From contig JAQGDQ010001479.1 in NCBI GenBank assembly GCA_030141605.1, positions 1-38,816 on the forward strand: a stretch of 38,816 nt of DNA, in the 5' to 3' direction. Source of the stretch: Tubiluchus corallicola. Its lineage: Eukaryota; Priapulida; Priapulimorpha; Priapulimorphida; Tubiluchidae. Within the stretch, counting starts at the first letter, position 1. Every line of letters begins with the position of its first letter. Positions 31,928 through 38,816 of the stretch are shown one piece after another. Below the pieces are notes generated by a model. The model was not told the origin of the DNA. It ran no database searches and saw only the letters and a list, made by a program, of their open reading frames with translations. Position numbers and translations under genes: made by a program.

Positions 31928-33030
31928 TGGTCCGGATACAACATGGCAGCAAGACCGATCGCTCCACACGATCGATTTACTGGTACCACAACAAATACCA
32001 AGAACATCTACTTAGGTGAAGGACCTTTTACCTGCCAAGCACGAAGACCCTGTTAACTGGGATAGTTGGGATATGTATCAGCAAAAACAATTTAAGCATA
32101 TCTCATGGAAAGTTAACAATGTCCGTTTGTATATCCGAAACATCCCGACTCAAGGTCCGAATACAACATGGCAGCAAGACCAATTGCTCCCTATTTACTG
32201 GTACCATGACAAATACCAAGAACATCTACTTTGGCGAAGGACCTTTTTACCTGCCAAGCACGAAGACCCTGTTAACTGGGATAGTTGGGCTATGTATCAG
32301 CAAAAACAATTTAAGCATATCTCATGGAAAGTTAACAATGTCCGTTTGTATATCCGAAACATCCCGACTCAAGGTCCGAATACAACATGGCAGCAAGACC
32401 AATTGCTCCCTATTTACTGGTACCATGACAAATACCAAGAACATCTACTTTGGCGAAGGACCTTTTTACCTGCCAAGCACGAAGACCCTGTTAACTGGGA
32501 TAGTTGGGCTATGTATCAGCAAAAACAATTTAAGCATATCTCATGGAAAGTTAACAATGTCCGTTTGTATATCCGAAACATCCCGACTCAAGGTCCGAAT
32601 ACAACATGGCAGCAAGACCAATTGCTCCCTATTTACTTGTACCATGACAAATACCAAGAACATCTACTTTGGCGAAGGACCTTTTTACCTGCCAAGCACG
32701 AAGACCCTGTTAACTGGGATAGTTGGGCTATGTATCAGCAAAAACAATTTAAGCATATCTCATGGAAAGTTAACAATGTCCGTTTGTATATCCGAAACAT
32801 CCCGACTCAAGGTCCGAATACAACATGGCAGCAAGACCAATTGCTCCCTATTTACTGGTACCATGACAAATACCAAGAACATCTACTTTGGCGAAGGACC
32901 TTTTTACCTGCCAAGCACGAAGACCCTGTTAACTGGGATAGTTGGGCTATGTATCAGCAAAAACAATTTAAGCATATCTCATGGAAAGTTAACAATGTCC
33001 GTTTGTATATCCGAAACGTCCTGACTCAAG
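31928..33030. repeat. 219-bp tandem array (about five units), frame-preserving
   Basis: cacgaagaccctgttaactg recurs with the adenine at 32041, 32260, 32479 (then 32698, 32917), a constant 219-bp spacing. Inner units are nearly identical; a G-to-T near 32637 is one of few differences. The left partial unit (31928-32040) is clearly more diverged, as expected for an array edge. Since 219 is 73 codons, one plus-strand frame repeats a 73-residue block containing NWDSWAMYQQ, ISWKVNNV, NTTWQQDQL and LLWRRTF; a second frame is also open. No ATG precedes the first unit in frame, so I do not call a gene. Confidence 0.95.
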
Positions 33031-33099
33031 CAACGGGTTTTCTACAAATTATGGACAACGATATAGTTTGGATGAGTTACGCCTCTGAAACAATGGCGA

Positions 33100-33655
33100 T
33101 GTGCATTGTTTTTCACATCTTGTGGGACAACTGCTGACTCATTGTTATAAAAGACATTGTTTTTTACGTGTTATTGTGGGACAACTGCTACCTCATTGTT
33201 ATTAAGGTACATTGTTTTTCACGTGTTATTGTAGGACAACTGCTGCCTCATTGTTATAAAGGTACATTGTTTTTTCACATGTTATTGTGGGACAAGTGCT
33301 ACCTCATTGTTATTAAGGTACATTGTTTTTCACGTGTTATTGTGGGACAACTGCTACCTAATTGTTATAAAGGTACATTGTTTTTTACGTGTTATTGTGG
33401 GACAACTGCTACCTCATTGTTATAAAGGTATATTGTTTTTTCAAATGTCATTGTGGGACAACTGCTACTTCATTGTTATAAAGGTAAATTGTTTTTTCAC
33501 ATGTTATTGTGGGACAACTGCTACCTCATTGTTATAAAGTTATATTGTTTTTTCACATGTTATTGTGGGACAACTGCTACCTCATTGTTATAAAGGTACA
33601 TTGTTTTTTCACATGTCATTGTGGGACAACTGCTACCTCATTGTTGTAAGGGCAC
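33100..33655. repeat. ~55-bp minisatellite array (about 10 copies)
   Basis: gtgggacaactgctacctca, then ttgttataaaggtacattg and a T-run recur every 54-56 bp from about 33122. T-run length variation accounts for most of the length differences. Confidence 0.95.
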
Positions 33656-35279
33656 ATCTGCTGACAGATCCTACAATGAAGTTGTAATAAATGTTAATTC
33701 CCACATTCACGCACAAGATGAAAAGAAAATATCTTTCTGGCATCATAGGTGTTTTTGGAAAAATCCCCAAACTTTAATTACAGACAATGGAGTTCGCTTG
33801 AATAATGTAGGTATGCAGAAACGTGCTAAGAGCATCCAATCAGCTAAAGGACTTTAACCTTTCAGTTTTGTAAATGGCAACTTTCTGTACTTTTTGTCAC
33901 GGATCAATTTCGGCCATTGCCTGACATAAGACAATATCCCAAAGGAGCTAAATAAGTAGAGATTCAGATTAACAAAGGAATGGTAATAATAATTAACTCT
34001 GGTTTAACCTATGGTTGCAGCTATAAATACAGTAGCACTAAGCTTAATTACGTCACTATGGTTACGAACCTCAGCAGTTGTGGGTCCATGACAGTTAGCG
34101 TCACTCGCAACATTGCAACTGTATAGTAGGCCTACAGCAACTGTAGTTGATAATCAATCCTGTTAAGTATGCCAAGGAAGAAAAAGAAATGAAAGATCAG
34201 CGTGGATCGGTGCTAGAGGAGCTGCCACCAGTTTCATCACGTGGTACGGAATCTAGCCAACGGTTAGCCAATGCGGGTTAACCATGTGATAGCCTGATTA
34301 AATATGCCTCACCTTTGGGATACAATGCCGCTGATAAATTGCGGGCATTTAGATTAGTAGACAGCTACCAAATAAGCTGATACCTAAATAAAACCAGTTG
34401 TTTTGGATAAAGCAGAGAATGAAATCTGTACAAAGCCAAAAGCAATTCAGCTCTCTAACATTCGTCATTGGTTTAGTGCTTTTCACACATTTACGTCTAT
34501 CTACATCAGAAAATTTGAAACCGGTTTGGACCTAATAAAATACGCATAAGCGCTAAGTCGCTGAAATTTGTTTTCCAGTTTGCCAGAGTTTACGATGTAG
34601 CGTTTCGTCACGCGAATCTGCAATGGTACATTCGGCCGTGGTGCACGAAAAGTCGTGACACAAACCTTTAAGCTTCGGCACATCCAGCAAAGTGCCTAAA
34701 AAACCTTTTCCAAAACCTTTTTACCAACATGCATCTTGACAACCTTTGTATTTTGTTGGAAATTCGCTGATACTGGGACATGTAGAGACGTCTCTTTCTC
34801 GTGAAAGCACTGTTGAAGAAAATCACACCACCTTAACTTGTCAAAAGTTAAAAGCAGCCAATGTTAATAGCACAAACAAAAACATCAGCTATAACGCCAA
34901 TAACATCAAATACACTGCAGGAATATTTGTTATAAAAGTGAAACAAGAGCTCCTAACTGATGGTTTTGCAAATGGTTTTAGAATAAGTTCATCAACTAAT
35001 GCACTACAACCTAAACTGAGTAGAAAACTCAAGTCAGCGTAAAATAATCCGGCAACCATTTCTGAGGAGACAGTAAAGAAAATGAGCAAGACTCATTTTA
35101 TGGCAAGCAAACTTTGACCATTCAGACTTGTACCATCTGGGTTTGATGAAATGTGCAAAATAACTGAAAGTAGAAACATAAATTGTGCAAAAACTCTGTT
35201 CTCTCTAGCATACAATGTAGCAATGATTCATGTAAAAACAACTTGAGAACAGGCTTTTCTTGCAAAATACAATGTCAAT
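33656..35279. other. Gene-free stretch
   Basis: A few frames of 60-98 codons exist (34746-35042 plus). The block PQTLITDNG near 33762-33790 faintly recalls an integrase core, but no other integrase feature is present. Confidence 0.4.
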
Positions 35280-36196
35280 ATACATACAACTGGATTCTAC
35301 TGGATTCTATGTGAATATGCATACAGCTGGATTCTATGTACAAGATATGATGTGAATATGCATACAGCTGGATTCTATGTACAAGATATGATGTGAATAT
35401 GCACACAGTTGGATTCCATGTGCAAAGTACGATGTGAATATGCACACACCTGGATGCCATGTGCAAAGTTAGACGTGAATACGCGCACACCTGGATGCCA
35501 TGTGCAAAATACGACGTGAATACGCACACAGCTGGATTCCATGTACAAAGTATGATGTGAATACGCACACAGTTGGATTCCATGTGCAAAGTACGACGTG
35601 AATATGCACACAGCTGGATTCCATGTGCAAAGTATGATGTGAATACGCACACAGTTGGATTCCATGTACAAAGTATGATGTGAATACGCACACACCTGGA
35701 TTCCATGTGCAAAGTACGACGTGAATACGCACAAAGTTGGATTCCATGTGCAAAGTACGACGTGAATATGCACACAGCTGGATTCCATGTGCAAAGTACA
35801 ACGTGAATACACACACAGTTGGATTCCATGTGCAAGGTATGACGTGAATACGCACACAGCTGGATTCTATGTGCAAAGTACAACGTGAATACGCACACAC
35901 CTGGATGCCATGTGCAAAATACGACGAAAATATGCATACACCTGGATGCCATGTGCAAAATACGACGAAAATATGCATACACCTGGATTCCATGTGCAAA
36001 GTACGACGTGAATACGCACACACCCGGATTCCGTGTGCAAAGTACGACGTGAATACGCACACACCTGGATGCCATGTGCAAAATACGACGTGAATATGCA
36101 CACACCTGGATTCCATGTGCAAAATACGATGAAAATATGCATACACCTGGATTCCATGTGCAAAATACGATGAAAATATGCATACAGTTGTTTTCT
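35280..36196. repeat. 41-bp minisatellite array (~22 copies)
   Basis: Unit cacacNNctggattccatgt followed by gcaaagtacgacgtgaatac. ctggattcc at 35532 and ttggattcc at 35573 set the 41-bp period. Units alternate agctgg/agttgg/acctgg, attcc/atgcc and gacgtgaata/gacgaaaata. Because 41 is not a multiple of three and the minus strand has few stops, all three minus frames remain open for 160-309 codons; these Cys/His-rich frames are artefacts of the array. Confidence 0.96.
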
Positions 36197-36740
36197 AAGT
36201 GCAACCAGTTCTAAATTACCTGGGACGAAGGCAAGATATATCAGCCGACGAAGAGGGATTTGTCGAAACAAAATGCCTGTAAAAAGGCAGTAAGGAGATA
36301 ATTTCACCTGGAAGAATATCTCCATTCCATTGCCACAGTTTAATTTACGATAGGCAAAAATGGAAATGGTTACTAAAACTAAAACTGCTTACTGGAACTA
36401 AAACACGGAAAATTTCTAATGATGCAGACTAAACCAATTAATGAAAAATCCCAGGATAAACAAATTGAAAAGACCATTTTACCACTTTCCTGCCTAGGAC
36501 CGAAGAAAAAGTAAAATATCAAATAAGAATCCATTACATATCAAGTTTTTTTTTAAATTTCATACTCATAACATGAACACTGGTTAGACACAGAATATGC
36601 AGCAAATAAAAAATACGACAAAAAAAAGAAAAAAGCACAAAAATGCTCTAACACTAGAGCACTAGGAACGCCAAGTACGTAAAAGGGAAGCAACAGAAAG
36701 AAAATCAGTTTTTAGTGACTTCTTTCCTTTCATCTAAACA

Positions 36741-37244
36741 CAGTGGTTCTTAACCTTGTTGGAGGTACCGAACCCCACCAGTTTCATATGCGCATTCACC
36801 GAACCCCTCTTTAGTGAAAAATAAAATATGATTTTTTTCAAATTCAAGACATAGATATGTTTTTTACTGGTACCCAAAATGAGCCGTGCATGAACATCAC
36901 CTTGCTCAAAGAACAAAACCAACACAATGCATAGACTCACAACAAATTACATAACTGCAAATCAGTGTGACTTCTGCTGTTGCCTTTGAAATCACACGAC
37001 GTACTACAACGACAGTCACACGTTGACTACTGAGCGCGCACTAAATTCCCCGCAGCGCTGATTAGCCAAGCAGTGTAGCATGATCATCTGCAGCCAGTGA
37101 TGGCCAAGCGGGGCGTGTGTGTCATCACGAATTTACACGATAATTCAAGTGTGTCCAGACCTCCACGGCGGAGGCTCTGCCGAACCCCTGAGATCGACTC
37201 ATCAAACCCCTAGGGTTCGATCGAACCCAGGTTAAGAACCACTG
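36741..37244. mobile_element. hAT-type MITE, 504 bp
   Basis: Ends CAGTGGTTCTTAACCTTG and, on the other strand, CAGTGGTTCTTAACCTGGG; GAACCCC-type motifs recur inside both ends. The 8-mer ATCTAAAC occurs at 36732-36739 and 37245-37252, as expected for hAT insertion. This terminal sequence is characteristic of widespread animal hAT MITEs. There is no transposase. Confidence 0.92.
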
Positions 37245-37376
37245 ATCTAAACATAGTGTGCTGAAAATCTGTGCCTTGTCAATTTTTTGTGTATTTTTCA
37301 TCAAATGAAAAGATGTAACTTAACCATCAACAGCGCCAACATGGTCAACTTCAGATCTTTGCCTATGCCGGGACCG

Positions 37377-37590
37377 TCACGACGGCGACGACTCGTGTAC
37401 GAATGTCACTTTGTCGCGGTACTTCATTGTCGTCGGCGGGTTTCTTCTTAAGAGAGATTCGGCAGGATCTGCGTCTTCTGGTCGGTCGTACACCGTACTG
37501 ATGACCACCTCCCGCTCGCCCCTGTCTGTCCTCACTGGTTTCCGTGACAACTTCTCCCCATGATACCTAGCAGGTTGAAAGCGAGTAGCA
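37377..37590 (-). CDS. Probable last coding exon of a host gene (partial)
   Basis: On the minus strand an acceptor-like TTTTATCAG precedes 37590, followed by an open frame reading TRFQPARYHGEKLSRKP, REVVISTVYDRPEDADPAES, PPTTMKYRDK and ending VTFVHESSPS at a TGA. The block is markedly more GC-rich than its flanks and uses varied codons, unlike the repeat-derived frames here. Composition is polar and charged, as in a cytoplasmic tail. No upstream exon was found within the remaining 1.2 kb, so the gene would extend beyond the window. I do not recognise the protein. Confidence 0.4.
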
Positions 37591-37664
37591 CTGATAAAAC
37601 ATGGACAGTTCCATGGAAAATACAAACATAACTCAAGGTACCAAATCCCATGAATGATGAACAT

Positions 37665-38816
37665 TGTATTCGTCTTATAATTAACTTAAAGTGAAAACGG
37701 TCAAATTAGTGCCTATTGGACATGTTCGCGAACTTTGCAAAAAAAGGCCAAACGCGAAAATTTCCTGGGGTATAATTAGTTAGTTAATTTATTGACCACA
37801 ACATAAGTTACATGTAAATCACAAGCACAATTGAGGTAACTGACCTTTAAGATCCATATTAAATAAATGCATTATTACACGGCTATCATTAAGCACCAGA
37901 AGATGAAGAAAATATTAGTATAAAACACTAAATTATGTTCCTGTTAAATATCAAACGTATTTAAAATTTCAAAGCACAGTTTAAACGTACTAAACTTATT
38001 TTGACATGAAAAGAATTTGTTTCAATTATTGTAGTATTCTACATTAGAATAATATCTCCTAATATCTTCGGTTAATGGACAAACAGTTATCACAAGATGT
38101 TCTGTTTGAATTTGCCCACGATGGCACAACCTAGACTAGCGCTGCTTTTCACCTTCAGTCTGTGAGCTTGCAATCTTAAGATTGTGTATGAAATTACGAT
38201 GCCATACAATCTCATTTGCTGGTGTTGTGGGTGGTGTTAAGGTGGGATTCATTATTACGTAGTTTTGTTTTAAAGTAAATGATTCGTATAGAAAACAGAA
38301 GGGCGCAGTTTCTTTTTTTAACGTCTCACCCGTAATTACGTTGAGATAAGTCATAAAACATACATAATCTTATGTTGTTTATTTTAACATAAGTTGACAA
38401 ACAGACACGCATTATTGGTAATATCTATTTTATGTACCATCATCTGCTATCTTTGTTATAAAAGTGTAGCTTATGTTAAGTCAAATAAACTGAAATTGAA
38501 TTGAATAGAATTGAGAAGTGATCTGCGTAATACCTGTTCTTGTTTTAGAACTTGCCAACGCTACGATATGAATCTGCCTGTAGTAATAAGAGTAATTACA
38601 CATAACTGATCGGCTGGATCTTACTGAGTTCTTTAACTGTTGTCGCTTATGCTTTTCCTAGTCATGTACGTGCATATTAATTATGCTATTATTGAAGCCA
38701 CTATTGATGCTTTGCAGCAGCGTGAGTGGCTTCGTTTGACAGTAAGCATTCTTTTTATAAAACCAACCATAAAACACTAGATAGCCCCAGTAGTCAGCTA
38801 TACCAGCACACGTGTT
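37665..38816. other. Gene-free stretch with possible LINE 3' tails
   Basis: Near 38485-38520 a plus-strand aaataaactgaaattgaatt and short TTGAAT-type repeats resemble the tail of a LINE. Near 37775-37800 the minus strand reads gtcaataaattaactaacta, another tail-like end. No RT motif was found between them. Confidence 0.25.

Noticed and set aside
32016-33137. 373-codon gene over the 219-bp array
   Set aside because: The first in-frame codon is GTG, a second frame is also open, and no upstream exon or promoter is visible. Kept as a finding, not as a gene.
33621-33857. Possible retroviral-type integrase fragment (TDNG motif)
   Set aside because: Only one short block resembles the family; the frame begins inside the 55-bp array and lacks zinc-finger and other catalytic residues.
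35275-36204. 309-codon Cys/His-rich protein on the minus strand
   Set aside because: All three minus frames of the 41-bp array are open and give the same three peptides in rotation.
36734-36940. 68-codon minus-strand frame
   Set aside because: It lies within the hAT MITE terminal region and has no recognisable domain.

Overview
The window looks like transposon-rich nuclear DNA of an invertebrate animal. The evidence is AT-rich sequence, an intronless rhodopsin-class GPCR, canonical GT-AG splice signals, Ty3/Gypsy, Penelope-like and LINE fragments, TA- and hAT-type MITEs, and many micro- and minisatellites. GPCR and element style would fit a cnidarian or other early-branching marine invertebrate, but this is a guess. 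No bacterial operons, rRNA, tRNA or CRISPR were seen.

Layout. 1-5.8 kb: two Penelope-like (GIY-YIG) fragments separated by large CA/ACT microsatellites and a 1.2-kb array of 44-bp repeats; the second fragment carries a nested 746-bp MITE. 6.1-9.3 kb: a GPCR locus with one intact receptor on the minus strand, surrounded by fragments of other receptors on both strands and a duplicated downstream segment. 10.3-15.3 kb: a decayed Ty3/Gypsy element (protease, RT, RNase H, LTR pieces) whose 5' LTR is split by a younger 2.08-kb LTR element with a 5-bp target duplication. That younger element carries an intact two-exon gene of unknown function (11203-11742), the most interesting item here. 15.5-17.3 kb: a BTB-BACK pseudogene between ~330-bp direct repeats. 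18.9-19.3 kb: a minus-strand Gypsy RNase H fragment. 21.5-25.5 kb: an (AAC)-tailed retroposon, then a Gypsy gag interrupted by a 2.58-kb LTR element (two LTRs, 5-bp target duplication TGGTA) after which the gag frame resumes. 25.5-29.3 kb: nothing recognised. 29.3-36.2 kb: four minisatellite arrays (about 90, 219, 55 and 41 bp) and a LINE fragment fused to the 219-bp array. 36.7-37.2 kb: a hAT MITE; 37.4-37.6 kb: a probable terminal exon of a host gene on the minus strand.

Only three items look like intact or functional coding DNA: the GPCR, the two-exon orphan gene, and the probable last exon near 37.5 kb. The rest records repeated nested insertion, deletion and tandem expansion. Order of events can be read in places: older Gypsy LTR, then the orphan-bearing LTR element; older Gypsy gag, then the internally deleted LTR element.
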